64,000 nucleotides of DNA from Parasalinivibrio latis (GCF_036825535.1 NZ_CP098813.1:1240001-1304000); one strand, 5' to 3'; shown: positions 42,234 to 51,952, counted from the stretch's first letter. Notes: generated from the letters alone by a model not told the origin. Translations and numbers: made by a program.

Positions 42234-43133
42234 ATGAAAAACAACGCGGGCACTACAGGGTTTAACGACGGTGTACAACACATTGATGTAGTGGATATAA
42301 CTGGCCGCACATTGTCACAGGCGTTGGATTCTGATGGAGACATACGGCTGCTTGATATGCCAAGTGGGGGGATGGAAACCTACAACGCGCCAATTCTTCC
42401 CGAACCAGAAGAGCAACCAGAGAGTCCCAGGGTACTTGATCTCCTCGAAAGGGTGAAAACCGCCCTGGTGCAGTGGAATGCTGACAGCCCTAACGGGAAA
42501 TTTTCTCTCAACGCACTTTCTGATTCAGACATCACATTCCTCAACCAGATACTGGGCGAGGGGGAAGTGAGTATTACCAGGGAAGGGCTTTTACACACCA
42601 TGGTGCAAGAATCGGTGCTCGCCGGGGTATGGCGTGTGCAGGTCCGAGACACCTCCGACAAAATTTTGACCGACTACCTGGAAACCGGGCCAATTCCTCA
42701 GTTTGTCCGAGATTTGCGAAACAGTAACGACGCGGGTAACGCTATTGTAATAGAACAGGAAAGCACCGGGATGGGAAATGTCGCTCCGATTCTGGTGGAA
42801 ATTGAGCAAAAAAGCCGGGAACCCCAACCTGTGTCAGGTGATCCTTATGTGATTAACCTGACCCTGCTTCCCCTTAGCGATCTGGAGTTACAGCTTATTG
42901 GTCACCACCTTGGAACCGGCCCTGTCAATATCCTCTCCCGGGGTTATGGAAACTGCCGTATTGGCAGTACGCGCCTGCGGGACGTGTGGTGGATTAAGTA
43001 CTTCAATTCGGAAGATAAGTTGATCCTTAACACCATTGAAATTTGTGAAGTCCCGCCGGTCGCCCTGGCAGCACCGGAGGATATTGCTGACAGCGCTGAC
43101 CGGCTGGAGGAGATATTAAGGATATACCGATGA
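42234..43133 (+). CDS. hupH: Hydrogenase expression/formation protein HupH/HyaF
   Basis: A 299-residue assembly factor. The N-terminal half is variable and the C-terminal half contains the HupH signature: NILSRGYGNCRIGSTRLRDVWWIKYFNSEDKLILNTIEICEVP. Members help small-subunit cluster assembly. The stop overlaps the rubredoxin start by four bases, which implies matched synthesis. Confidence 0.9.
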   Translation: MKNNAGTTGFNDGVQHIDVVDITGRTLSQALDSDGDIRLLDMPSGGMETYNAPILPEPEEQPESPRVLDLLERVKTALVQWNADSPNGKFSLNALSDSDITFLNQILGEGEVSITREGLLHTMVQESVLAGVWRVQVRDTSDKILTDYLETGPIPQFVRDLRNSNDAGNAIVIEQESTGMGNVAPILVEIEQKSREPQPVSGDPYVINLTLLPLSDLELQLIGHHLGTGPVNILSRGYGNCRIGSTRLRDVWWIKYFNSEDKLILNTIEICEVPPVALAAPEDIADSADRLEEILRIYR

Positions 43134-43348
43134 GGGTATTTGAATCCGGCTATCATGTTGAAAATGATGAAATAAGTGACAGCGATTGTATGGAATGCAA
43201 GATTTGCTGGTACTTGTATGACCCGGCCCAAGGTGATGAGTACTGGCAGATTCAGCCTGGTACACCATTCAGTGCGTTGCCGGATGTCTGGTGTTGTCCC
43301 GAATGTGATAACCCCAAATCCGGGTTTGTCCTGCTTCGGCAAAAATAG
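43130..43348 (+). CDS. hupI: Rubredoxin HupI
   Basis: A 72-residue rubredoxin with a single Fe(Cys)4 site: MECKICWYLYDPAQGD and DVWCCPECDNPKSGF. The overall length is normal for rubredoxins of hydrogenase operons, with a short N-terminal extension. HupI-type rubredoxins are proposed to supply or remove electrons during iron-sulfur cluster assembly in air. The gene overlaps hupH. A different rubredoxin domain is part of NorV at 51975. Confidence 0.93.
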   Translation: MRVFESGYHVENDEISDSDCMECKICWYLYDPAQGDEYWQIQPGTPFSALPDVWCCPECDNPKSGFVLLRQK

Positions 43349-43389
43349 TAAAGCGCGACAGACAGGATGAAACAAAGGAAGGTTTCTCC

Positions 43390-43980
43390 GTGCAGACTAC
43401 TCCGTCCAAAGTTGCCTCTAAGAGGGGCAAAGAGACACTGCTCTCCTTAAAACGGGATGTAGAGTCCCGCTTCAGTGAAATAGCCGCAACCCGTATGGCC
43501 GGTGTCCCTGTGCTCAATCAGGCAATAGAAGTTGAGTTTTGTTTTGGACAGTCTCTTACCGAGGGGAATGTCGGAATCCTGATTACCCCTTGGTTTATGT
43601 CGGTTATCTATTTCCCTTATGAAAATGTGCAGTATGGCAGTACCGGTTCAGTGCAACGGCTGCTTTTACCCTCCGGCCCCTTGGAGTGCCTGTCCGCATA
43701 CGATGACGTATTGGGAAGTTACTGGACCTGCAGCCTCTTTTCCCCGATGTTTGAATTTTCCTCCCATCAGGAAGCACAAAACGTAGCCGGGGAAATTTCC
43801 GCACTTCTCCTTGAAAGTGAATCCAGTGATGAGGTGGATGAAGACGCACTCCGTTTCGCCTTGTTGAGTGAGCAACCTTTGCCGGATATCCATGAAAAAG
43901 CACCGGAAGCTGAGCCGGAACCTTTAAGCCGCCGCGAACTGTTCCGGCGTTTCGCTCCCGCAGGCAAGGAAAACACCTGA
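43390..43980 (+). CDS. hupJ: Hydrogenase assembly chaperone HupJ/HybE
   Basis: A 196-residue protein of the HupJ/HybE family, with RMAGVPVLNQAIEVE, GNVGILITPWFMSVIYFP and LPSGPLECLSAYDDVLGSYWTCSLFSPMFEF, the typical core. It starts at GTG 43390 with a strong AAGGAAGG ribosome site. The C-terminal 45 residues are acidic, then end LSRRELFRRFAPAG, a segment also seen in other HupJ proteins. It probably proofreads the small-subunit Tat signal. It overlaps hupK by one base. Confidence 0.88.
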   Translation: MQTTPSKVASKRGKETLLSLKRDVESRFSEIAATRMAGVPVLNQAIEVEFCFGQSLTEGNVGILITPWFMSVIYFPYENVQYGSTGSVQRLLLPSGPLECLSAYDDVLGSYWTCSLFSPMFEFSSHQEAQNVAGEISALLLESESSDEVDEDALRFALLSEQPLPDIHEKAPEAEPEPLSRRELFRRFAPAGKENT

Positions 43981-45131
43981 TGCCAGAGTATGCAGGGCAT
44001 CTGCTTTTTCATGTTTCAAGGGGGAATGACGGGCGCTGTGTACTGTCAACGGTTTCTACCCGTCCGGTTCACACTGCAAACCTGTTTCGCAATAAAACAT
44101 GCCGTACTGCCCTTTCACTGGTTCCCCGGCTTTATTCCCTGTGCGCACTGGCACAAGGGGTGGCTGCGGTTACCGTAACGGAAACTGCGCTTGGGACCGG
44201 CTCTGACAGTGAGGCGCGGCTACAGAGGGAAATTCTGGTAGCCATAGAAACCATACGCGAGCATCTTTGGCGAAAACTGGTACATTGGCGGGAACTGACC
44301 GGGCTGGAAGCTGACATTTCACGCTTTTCCGCTCTTAACAGCGCAGCGAATTCATTAATTCAAGGTATTAACCCAGGGTACTGCCTGATGTCTGAACCTG
44401 CTGCGGGTGCCGTCATCGGCCTGGAGCGCCTGAAACCGGACTTTCTGACATTTTACGCCCTGGCAGAAGAATCACTCGGTGAGACAAGGTATCTCCTTGC
44501 TAAACGTCCTGGGGATCACCATCCTGAATTTACTCACTTGATTGTTAACAAATGGGACAGGCTGGGGGATGGCAATGAAAGCCCCCTTGATGGGCTGTCT
44601 TTTTCGGCGTTGTCAGCGAAGCTTGCCAGTGATGATGCGAATGGGTTTATTGCTGCGCCTGAATGGGATGGCCAGCCACGTGAGACGGGTTCCCTCCCTC
44701 GAATGTTGAAGGATCCTGCCTTCAAGGCTTGGTGCAGGATCCACGGTACCGGGCTATACGGCCGGTGGCTGGCCCCGCTGCTGGAAACCCGGATGCTTCT
44801 GGACTGGTTGTTTTGCACGTTTGATGACAGGGAAATGAACTTGGATTTTCCTTATGGGTTATCTTCTACTGAGCGCCAGCCGGATGGGAGTGCACTGTGT
44901 ACTGTGGAGTCTGCCCGTGGCTGTTTATTACACAGGCTTGAGTTAAAACGTGACACAGTGGTTAATTACCAGATACTGGCGCCAACCGAGTGGAATTTTC
45001 ACCCACGGGGATGCCTTGCACAGATGGTCAGGGCGCTGCCTTTTAATGACCCGGAAATTGAACGTAAAGTCCGGGCACTGGTATTGGCCATCGACCCTTG
45101 TGTTGCATTTCAGGTGCATGTAACCGGTTGA
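43980..45131 (+). CDS. hupK: HupK, large-subunit-like hydrogenase assembly protein
   Basis: A 383-residue protein related to hydrogenase large subunits but not an enzyme. The C-terminus has AIDPCVAFQVH, similar to the DPCLACSTH of HyaB with one of its two cysteines lost, and no cleavable tail after the His. The N-terminal nickel cysteine pair is also missing. HupK is thought to act as a scaffold for delivery of the Fe(CN)2CO group under oxygen. It is the last gene of the maturation operon. The hyp genes needed for cofactor synthesis are not in this window. Confidence 0.87.
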   Translation: MPEYAGHLLFHVSRGNDGRCVLSTVSTRPVHTANLFRNKTCRTALSLVPRLYSLCALAQGVAAVTVTETALGTGSDSEARLQREILVAIETIREHLWRKLVHWRELTGLEADISRFSALNSAANSLIQGINPGYCLMSEPAAGAVIGLERLKPDFLTFYALAEESLGETRYLLAKRPGDHHPEFTHLIVNKWDRLGDGNESPLDGLSFSALSAKLASDDANGFIAAPEWDGQPRETGSLPRMLKDPAFKAWCRIHGTGLYGRWLAPLLETRMLLDWLFCTFDDREMNLDFPYGLSSTERQPDGSALCTVESARGCLLHRLELKRDTVVNYQILAPTEWNFHPRGCLAQMVRALPFNDPEIERKVRALVLAIDPCVAFQVHVTG

Positions 45132-45252
45132 ATTTGTTTTGGCTGTTGTTGTCTTGGTTGTGAGACTATTGATAAGGAAAATATCGGCAAAGAGAATCAT
45201 CACTGGTAGCATGGTATGACAATATTCATAACTGGTGCAGTGAAGGTTTTAT

Positions 45253-45879
45253 ATGCCGGAAAATAAAAATAAAATTTTGGTCCTTTTTGCGCATCCCTCC
45301 CAGTCCCGTTCTGAAATCAACCTGCCACTTTTTAAAGCCGCCCAATCATTGGAAGGCGTAACCGCAGTTGATCTGTACGGCGAATATCCTACGTTCCAAA
45401 TTGATATCGACAGGGAGCAAAAGCGTCTTCAGGAACACGACGTGATCATTTTCCAATTCCCCCTATATTGGTATTCCACTCCTGCCATCCTGAAGGAATG
45501 GCAGGATCTGGTTCTTGAATACGGTTTTGCCTATGGGTCAAATGGGACGATGCTCCATGGAAAAACCTTTCTATGTGCCCTGACGGCCGGAGGCGGTGAA
45601 AAGGCTTACCGGCATGAAGGTTACAACCACTTTCCAATCCGTGAACTGCTTCGCCCCCTTGAACAGATGGCTACCCTGACCGGGATGGAATACCTGCCTC
45701 CCTATGCACTTTTTGGTGCCCGGACTGCTGTTGAAGAATCACGCCACCTCGAACACATCGACAACTGGGTTCGGCTTCTGGAGTCGTTGGTATTAGGGAC
45801 ATTTGATACGAAAACCGCAGCGGAATTGCCAAAACTTAATGAAAAACTGCCAGAGCTGATCGGGGGGGAAATGTCATGA
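45253..45879 (+). CDS. KefF/KefG-type NAD(P)H oxidoreductase
   Basis: A 208-residue flavodoxin-fold protein of the NQO1 type. Motifs are LVLFAHPSQSRSEIN (FMN phosphate site), IIFQFPLYWYSTPAILKEWQDLVL and ALTAGGGEKAY. It resembles both KefF (quinone reductase) and KefG, the ancillary subunits of glutathione-gated potassium efflux. The overlap of four bases with the antiporter gene indicates that the two form one complex. It acts on the cytoplasmic side during electrophile stress. Confidence 0.88.
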   Translation: MPENKNKILVLFAHPSQSRSEINLPLFKAAQSLEGVTAVDLYGEYPTFQIDIDREQKRLQEHDVIIFQFPLYWYSTPAILKEWQDLVLEYGFAYGSNGTMLHGKTFLCALTAGGGEKAYRHEGYNHFPIRELLRPLEQMATLTGMEYLPPYALFGARTAVEESRHLEHIDNWVRLLESLVLGTFDTKTAAELPKLNEKLPELIGGEMS

Positions 45880-47798
45880 CGCTTTATTTCCTGCAGGCAT
45901 TTATCTATCTCTGTGCCGCGGTAATTGCAGTGCCAATTGCCAAGCGCCTTGGATTGGGGTCTGTGCTTGGTTACCTCATTGCCGGGGTGGTTATTGGGCC
46001 GGTTGTTGGTCTGGTTGGTCAAGAAACATCAACCATACAGCATTTTGCCGAGTTTGGTGTGGTAATGATGTTGTTCCTGGTGGGCTTGGAACTCAATCCA
46101 AAGATGCTTTGGGATATGAGGAACCGCCTGCTTGGTTTGGGTGGTTTGCAAGTGGGCCTGACTACGGTCGCTGTCACGGCAATTGCGATGGCTTTCGGTC
46201 AGCCCTGGAGCTTTGCACTGACTATCGGCCTTATTTTTGCGCTTTCTTCTACCGCCATTGTACTCCAGACCTTTGCAGAGAAAGGGCTGGCAAAAACAGA
46301 CGGTGGCCGGACGGCATTTTCTGTGTTGTTGTTCCAGGATATTGCCGTTATTCCCATGCTGGCGCTTATCCCATTAATGGCAATGCCGGATTTGGTTGAA
46401 AAGGCCCAGGCACTTGCAACAGAAGCAGCAGAACACCATGAGGAGATGAGCCTTGTCGCCGGGTTGCCGGGGTGGGGATATGCCATCGTCATTGTTGTTG
46501 CCATCGTCGGCCTGGTTGTCGGCGGGCACTACCTTAGCAGGCCTTTATTCCGTTTTGTGGCGGAATCCGGCCTTCGCGAGATATTCACCGCAACGGCCTT
46601 GATGCTGGTGATCGGTATCGCAGCGTTAATGAGCCTGATTGGCCTCTCCCCGGCTCTGGGGACATTCCTCGCAGGTGTGGTACTGGCTAACAGCGAATTC
46701 CGGCATGAACTGGAATCCAATATCGAGCCGTTCAAAGGGCTGCTGTTGGGTCTGTTCTTTATTACCGTCGGTGCAGGAATCGACTTTTCAGTGCTGATAG
46801 ACAACTTCTTTGTTGTTATCGGTATCACTTTGGGGCTGATGCTGCTTAAAGCTGCGGTGTTGTTTATTCTTTCGTTCATTTTCAAGGTTCGGGGAAGTGA
46901 CCGTTGGCTGTTTGCTCTCTCTTTGGCGCAGGCTGGGGAATTCGGTTTTGTCCTGTTGAGCTTTTCGGTGCAAAACCACGTCTTGCCAGCAGGTTTGTCC
47001 CAGGTTCTGTCCCTGGTGGTTGCGCTTTCAATGTTCCTGACACCCGGCCTGTTTATCCTGTTCGACAAAGTGGTGTTACCCCGTTTTGAGCGGGATGAAA
47101 ATGCAAGACAGCCGGATGAGATAGACGAGAAAGGGACGATCATTATTGCCGGTATTGGCCGTTTCGGTCAGGTGGTAAACCGTCTGCTGGTCTCCAACGG
47201 TTTTAATACGGTAGTGCTTGACCATCAGGCCGGGCAGGTTGACCTGATGCGGCAGATTAAAATCAAAAGCTTTTTCGGGGATGCTACTCGTCCTGACCTT
47301 TTGCACACCGCCGGGATTGACGAAGCCCAGCTATTGGTCGTAGCGATTGATGATCGCGAGCGGGCGGTTGAGCTGGTGGAATACGTGAAACAGACCCACC
47401 CTCGGGTAAAAATACTGGCCCGTGCATTTGACCGGGGCCATCTGTATGCATTGCGTCTTGCCGGAGCGGATATGGTCATCAGTGAAACCTTCCACTCCGC
47501 CCTGCGAATGGGTACAGAGGCGCTCAAAGAGATGGGTATGCACCCGTTCAAGGCGGAACAGCAACGCAAAGCATTTATACAAATGGAGCACGCCAGCAAA
47601 GAAACCCTTTATCAAACCTGGAAGGAAGCGACGGAGGAAAACCGGTTTAATGCTACATACCGTGAATTGTTCTTGCAGCTGGAAGATGCCATTACTGACG
47701 CTATGCAAAAAGACCGGATGGACGGGCATAACACGGAGGAACGTGGATGGACGCCACCACCTAAGGGCTATGCAGAGCAAATAACTGAAAGTGATTAG
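45876..47798 (+). CDS. Glutathione-regulated K+/H+ antiporter KefB/KefC type
   Basis: A 640-residue inner-membrane antiporter. The first 390 residues contain about twelve to thirteen membrane segments of the CPA2 family, with FGVVMMLFLVGLELNP and FLAGVVLANSEFRHELESNIEPFKGLLLGLFFITVG. The cytoplasmic RCK domain begins at IIIAGIGRFGQVVNRLL, with its NAD-type loop G-x-G-x-x-G. It lets K+ out when glutathione adducts build up, acidifying the cell. It is paired with the KefF/KefG-like gene. Confidence 0.9.
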   Translation: MTLYFLQAFIYLCAAVIAVPIAKRLGLGSVLGYLIAGVVIGPVVGLVGQETSTIQHFAEFGVVMMLFLVGLELNPKMLWDMRNRLLGLGGLQVGLTTVAVTAIAMAFGQPWSFALTIGLIFALSSTAIVLQTFAEKGLAKTDGGRTAFSVLLFQDIAVIPMLALIPLMAMPDLVEKAQALATEAAEHHEEMSLVAGLPGWGYAIVIVVAIVGLVVGGHYLSRPLFRFVAESGLREIFTATALMLVIGIAALMSLIGLSPALGTFLAGVVLANSEFRHELESNIEPFKGLLLGLFFITVGAGIDFSVLIDNFFVVIGITLGLMLLKAAVLFILSFIFKVRGSDRWLFALSLAQAGEFGFVLLSFSVQNHVLPAGLSQVLSLVVALSMFLTPGLFILFDKVVLPRFERDENARQPDEIDEKGTIIIAGIGRFGQVVNRLLVSNGFNTVVLDHQAGQVDLMRQIKIKSFFGDATRPDLLHTAGIDEAQLLVVAIDDRERAVELVEYVKQTHPRVKILARAFDRGHLYALRLAGADMVISETFHSALRMGTEALKEMGMHPFKAEQQRKAFIQMEHASKETLYQTWKEATEENRFNATYRELFLQLEDAITDAMQKDRMDGHNTEERGWTPPPKGYAEQITESD

Positions 47799-47838
47799 GC
47801 ATAAGGGACTTTCCAAGTTCAACAACGCGTGATAATAC

Positions 47839-47863
47839 AAGGGGTACATATCGTACCCCTTGT
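47839..47863 (+). terminator. Hairpin between the antiporter and amidohydrolase genes
   Basis: CAAGGGGTAC (47839-47848), loop ATATC, GTACCCCTTG (47854-47863), with only a weak T-rich tail. A terminator that lets some transcription through is plausible. Confidence 0.6.
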
Positions 47864-47881
47864 TGTTAAATGGATTTTTAG

Positions 47882-49048
47882 ATGAACCAGTACCTGACCC
47901 ATGAATCCGATCTAGTCGCGCATATGCGCCAGTTCCGCCGTGATATCCACGCTCACCCAGAGCTCGCTTTCAAAGAGTTTCGTACTGCCGACAAAGTTGC
48001 CGAGGTGCTGGAAACACTCAACCTTGATGCGATCCACCGTGGCCAGGCGGTTACCGGTATCGTCGCGGTGCTTAAAGGGCGCAACCCGGACAGCCGACAT
48101 ATCGGACTGCGCGCAGACATGGATGCCTTACCCCTGTGTGAACTGAATAATTTTGAACATGTTTCCCGCCACGAAGGGAAGATGCATGCCTGTGGCCATG
48201 ACGGCCATACCAGCATGTTGTTGACAGCAGTTTGCTGGCTCAGCGAAAACCGTGAGGCATTTGAAGGTACCCTGTACTTTATTTTCCAGCCCGCCGAAGA
48301 GGGGAAAGGCGGCGCCCGTGTGATGGTGGAAGAGGAAGACTTTTTTGGCCGTTTCCCGATAGAAGCCACCTACGGAATGCACAACTGGCCGGGTTTGCCG
48401 CAGGGGCACTTCGGGATACACCATGGCCCGGTGATGGCTGCGATGGACACGTTCAACCTTGAAGTGAAGGGCCGGGGTGGGCACGGTGGCATTCCTAACC
48501 TTGCCAATGACCCTATTGTGGCATCAGCGCAGCTGGTTTCCGGTTTCCAGACCATTGTTGCACGTAATGTCAGCCCACTTGAACAAGCGGTTGTCAGTGT
48601 TACTCAAATCCACGGTGGTGATAGTGATAACATCATCCCGGATTCTGTCAAGATGTCTGGTACTGTACGGACGTTTTCCCGCGAAGTCAGGGAGAAAGTC
48701 ATCAAACGAATGAAGCAGGTCTGCTCAGGTATTGAGGCTATGTTTGGTGTAGAAGTGGTTCTTGATTACACACCGGGTTTCCCGCCGACTATCAACCACG
48801 CAGACAATGCCGAAACCTGTATCCGGGCTGCGAAACGCATTGCCGGGGAAGCAGCGGTAACCGTCGACCTCCCACCCAGTATGGGCGCGGAAGACTTTGC
48901 ATATTTCATTCTCGAACACCCCGGTGCCTACGTCTGGATTGGGAACGGGGAACAAAGCCCGTCACTTCACAACCCACACTATGATTTCAATGATGACAAC
49001 CTGGTGACCGGCGCTAACTATTGGATTGAGTTGGCGATGCATGGGTAA
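47882..49048 (+). CDS. M20 family amidohydrolase (hippurate/aminoacylase type)
   Basis: A 388-residue zinc hydrolase of the M20 peptidase family, removing acyl groups from N-acyl amino acids. Metal ligands lie in RADMDALPL, HACGHDGHTSMLL, FQPAEEGKGGARVM (catalytic Glu pair) and the C-terminal SLHNPHYDFND. A dimerisation domain interrupts the catalytic domain at about residues 185-295. No signal peptide is present, so it works in the cytoplasm. The ribosome site before ATG 47882 is weak. The acyl substrate is unknown. Confidence 0.92.
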   Translation: MNQYLTHESDLVAHMRQFRRDIHAHPELAFKEFRTADKVAEVLETLNLDAIHRGQAVTGIVAVLKGRNPDSRHIGLRADMDALPLCELNNFEHVSRHEGKMHACGHDGHTSMLLTAVCWLSENREAFEGTLYFIFQPAEEGKGGARVMVEEEDFFGRFPIEATYGMHNWPGLPQGHFGIHHGPVMAAMDTFNLEVKGRGGHGGIPNLANDPIVASAQLVSGFQTIVARNVSPLEQAVVSVTQIHGGDSDNIIPDSVKMSGTVRTFSREVREKVIKRMKQVCSGIEAMFGVEVVLDYTPGFPPTINHADNAETCIRAAKRIAGEAAVTVDLPPSMGAEDFAYFILEHPGAYVWIGNGEQSPSLHNPHYDFNDDNLVTGANYWIELAMHG

Positions 49049-49373
49049 AGTTAATAGCTAGATTGTTACTAAGAGCTGGGTCAGTTTTTGGACCCTTATT
49101 TTATAAGCCACTATGAATCATAGTGGCATTACATTTTTGAATGTCCAAGATTTATTTATTAGTTAGCTTTGGGGTTCATTCGGTTATTCTGGGTTAGAGG
49201 TTGGGTAAATAATTGATTGGCGAATTTGATGTGGTTTAATGGCTTTTTATGACAACTTTATTGCAATGAGATTACAGTCACATAATTGTATTTGCCAGAG
49301 ATTTGAATTCAAAAAAGGCAACTCTCAAGGTATGCTATATAAATATCAAATATAGTTTATACCGGAGTATGAA
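49049..49373. other. Gene-free AT-rich stretch with a hairpin
   Basis: About 325 bases. GCCACTATGA (49107-49116) pairs with TCATAGTGGC (49118-49127) and is followed by ATTACATTTTT, probably the terminator of the amidohydrolase gene. The rest is AT-rich and no gene was found. Confidence 0.55.
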
Positions 49374-49967
49374 ATGGAGCTCATACAAAAGAAAAAGAGT
49401 ACCAAGCTAACATTTACCTTTCATGATGATTATTTTAACTTTGCATATAAAGAAAAATCGGGCTCTGGGGATTTAGACTTTAATTATGCTGACTTTCCTC
49501 AAAAATCATCCGTCCAGATTGAGCAAAATGATTGGCTTCGCAACGTGGGTTTTCTATGGATGGCCCTAGGGATTTTTCAGATTGCTTATGCTCTGTATGC
49601 AGGAGACCCGCTGTCAGGAAAAGGCTTTTGGCTATTTGTAGGTGTAGTTTGTGTAGCTTGGGCTCATTTCTCAAAGATAAAATACTCAGTTTTTCGTTTT
49701 GAAAATGGTAGTGTTTTAATTATGCAAGATAAATCTCATGAGATTATTGTTGAAGAGATTAACAAAAGAAGAAAAACTCAACTTCTCCAATGGTACGGTG
49801 AAGTAAACCCTGAAAATGAGCTCTCTAATGAAATTCAGAAATTTAAGTGGTTGACAGAACAAAACATCATGTCTAAAGAAGAGTCGGATAAAAAAATTGC
49901 TGAAGCTGAGTTTTTGCACAATGACAACTTCTCTTTACCTGGTGAAAATCCGACGAAATATAACTGA
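49374..49967 (+). CDS. Hypothetical membrane protein with SHOCT-like C-terminus
   Basis: A 197-residue protein of unknown function. Two membrane segments lie near residues 60-77 (GFLWMALGIFQIAYALY) and 86-100 (FWLFVGVVCVAWAHF). The N-terminal part is charged. The C-terminal helix (IQKFKWLTEQNIMSKEESDKKIAEAEF) resembles the short helical SHOCT pattern. The gene is markedly AT-rich compared with its flanks, which suggests acquisition. It has an acceptable ribosome site (GGAG) before ATG 49374. Confidence 0.72.
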   Translation: MELIQKKKSTKLTFTFHDDYFNFAYKEKSGSGDLDFNYADFPQKSSVQIEQNDWLRNVGFLWMALGIFQIAYALYAGDPLSGKGFWLFVGVVCVAWAHFSKIKYSVFRFENGSVLIMQDKSHEIIVEEINKRRKTQLLQWYGEVNPENELSNEIQKFKWLTEQNIMSKEESDKKIAEAEFLHNDNFSLPGENPTKYN

Positions 49968-50178
49968 CATATGATTTTGTTGTACTTTTAAAGAGTGAAT
50001 TCTGACTGTATAAATTCATCTTTTGGTTTCATAAAACGATCTTGAAAAATTCATATTTGAGGTCGTTTTTTTAATTTGTGGTATTACTGCACCACCTGCT
50101 TCCTGTTCGATGTTGCTATGGTTAGGAATGCTTTGCGACTCGCACCCACCTTACACACCTATTACATGGAGGAGAAAG

Positions 50179-50739
50179 ATGGCAAAGGTACTGATTGTAG
50201 CGGGTGATTTCGTTGAAGATTACGAAATCATGGTGCCGTTCCAGGCTTTGCAGGCTATGGGACACAGCGTGGATGCAGTTTGTCCGGACAAGGACGCAGG
50301 GGATTTTGTGAGAACTGCCATTCATGATTTTGAGGGCGACCAGACTTACACCGAGAAACCCGGCCATAACTTTACACTGAATGCGACATTCGCGGATGCA
50401 GCAGAACCTGATTACGATGCTCTGCTTATTCCCGGTGGCAGAGCCCCGGAATATCTTCGTCTGAACCCGGCAGTGACCGATCTGGTAAAAGCTTTTGTGG
50501 CAGCTGGCAAGCCCGTTGCAGCGATTTGTCATGGAGCGCAGATCCTGACGGCTGCCGGGGTTATCGAAGGCAAAACGATTTCTGCTTACCCGGCCTGTGC
50601 ACCAGAAGTGGAAGCGGCTGGTGGGACATACGCTGATATTGCTATCGACGGAGCTGTAACCGATGGCATTTTTGTCACCGCTCCGGCGTGGCCAGCCCAC
50701 CCGGATTGGCTGGCACAGTTTAATGCATTGTTGAACTAA
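50179..50739 (+). CDS. DJ-1/PfpI family protein
   Basis: A 186-residue protein of the DJ-1/PfpI superfamily. The nucleophile elbow is AICHGAQIL, with the reactive Cys followed by His, and the acidic partner is in GDFVEDYEIMVP. LLIPGGRAPEYLRLNPA completes the signature. Members act as glyoxalases, chaperones or peptidases; deglycase activity is disputed. I start at ATG 50179, which has a GGAGGAG ribosome site; the frame extends further upstream without one. The gene converges with norW and shares its terminator. Confidence 0.9.
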   Translation: MAKVLIVAGDFVEDYEIMVPFQALQAMGHSVDAVCPDKDAGDFVRTAIHDFEGDQTYTEKPGHNFTLNATFADAAEPDYDALLIPGGRAPEYLRLNPAVTDLVKAFVAAGKPVAAICHGAQILTAAGVIEGKTISAYPACAPEVEAAGGTYADIAIDGAVTDGIFVTAPAWPAHPDWLAQFNALLN

Positions 50740-50761
50740 ATTTGTAGTAAACCTGAATACC

Positions 50762-50791
50762 AAAGACAGGCTCAATTGAGCCTGTCTTTTT
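50762..50791. terminator. Bidirectional terminator, 28-base palindrome
   Basis: AAAGACAGGCTCAA (50762-50775) and its exact inverse TTGAGCCTGTCTTT (50776-50789), then TT. It stops both the PfpI gene and the norVW operon. Confidence 0.92.
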
Positions 50792-50806
50792 ATCGTCAGG
50801 AAATCA

Positions 50807-51952
50807 TCACAGTACCGGAGGCAGTTCCCTAAGCAGCGGGAAGGCATCTTTCATATGGTTCTGGGTGACAACAAAACCCACCATTTTATTCAGTACGTTA
50901 TACGCCTTGGCAATCAGGCCGTCTCTGTCGGCGTGGATTTCCCAACGCAGGGAATCACCGGTGGTATTTCCGCTAAGCTGGATAGGTAACAAAGGGGTTT
51001 TAACCCGAACCAGCATAGGGGGGAAGCTTACTTTCGTTGGTTGTCCTGCCAAGGTTTTAGCCAGCGCGTTTGCACTCAACAGAATGGGTTGCAGATAGCT
51101 CAGCACTTTTCCTTCAATTTCAGCGCAGTCTCCTAAGGCATAAACGTCCGGTGCAGACGTTTGCATCTGGCGGTCAACAATGATTCCCCGGTTTACTGCC
51201 AGTCCGGCATCTTTGGCCAGTTGAGTGCGTGGGCGAAGGCCTACGGCTGAAATCACTTCATCTACCACTAGGGTCATGCCGGATTTAAGCGTTACTTCAA
51301 TGCCTTCCGGCATGCGGTTCATGGTAACGGCGCAGTCATTCAGGGTCAGGTGGATATTCTGTTTCGCCATGGTTTTGTACAAGCTGGCAGAAATCACATC
51401 CGGTAACAGGTTCGACAGCAGGCTGTCTGCCGGGTCGGCGAGAGTCACTGAACGGCCGCTGCTTGCCAGGTCCATTGCGATTTCTGTGCCAATCAGGCCG
51501 CCTCCCATGACCAATACGCGCTTGGCGTCAGAGAGCCGGTCCTGGGCAGCTTCGTATTCTTCAATGCTGTTTAGCGTCAGCACGCTTTGCGTTGCATCGC
51601 CCTCCATTGGAGGAACAAATGCACTGGCGCCTTTGGCAATCACCAACTTACTGAATGGCAGAATGGATTTGCCAAAAGTCACGGTTTTCTCAACCGGGTT
51701 GATGCCGTCAACCGGGGTTTGAGGGATAAGTGTAACCTGGTTTTCTTCAGCAAAAGCTGCGCCGGTTTGCTTTACCAGATCAGCTGCATTCTGGCTTTTT
51801 GTGAATACATGGCTGATATCCGGCTTGTTGTAGCTGTCTCCGTTACCAGCAGTAATCACGGTAATGGGTGCATCCGGAGCCTGCTTGCGCAGGCTCTTTA
51901 CCAGTTGGTAGGCAGCGAAACCGCTGCCGATAATAACAATTGGGGCGTTCAT
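50807..51952 (-). CDS. norW: NADH:flavorubredoxin reductase NorW
   Basis: A 381-residue FAD-dependent reductase that passes electrons from NADH to the rubredoxin domain of NorV. FAD-binding motifs are VIIGSGFAAYQLVKSLR at the N-terminus and YALGDCAEIEG near residue 270. The NADH site is VLVMGGGLIGTEIAMDLASSG. Start ATG 51952 follows AGGAAAA; the longer frame reads into the end of norV. It lies 22 bases after norV, forming the norVW operon. Confidence 0.93.
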   Translation of the reverse strand: MNAPIVIIGSGFAAYQLVKSLRKQAPDAPITVITAGNGDSYNKPDISHVFTKSQNAADLVKQTGAAFAEENQVTLIPQTPVDGINPVEKTVTFGKSILPFSKLVIAKGASAFVPPMEGDATQSVLTLNSIEEYEAAQDRLSDAKRVLVMGGGLIGTEIAMDLASSGRSVTLADPADSLLSNLLPDVISASLYKTMAKQNIHLTLNDCAVTMNRMPEGIEVTLKSGMTLVVDEVISAVGLRPRTQLAKDAGLAVNRGIIVDRQMQTSAPDVYALGDCAEIEGKVLSYLQPILLSANALAKTLAGQPTKVSFPPMLVRVKTPLLPIQLSGNTTGDSLRWEIHADRDGLIAKAYNVLNKMVGFVVTQNHMKDAFPLLRELPPVL

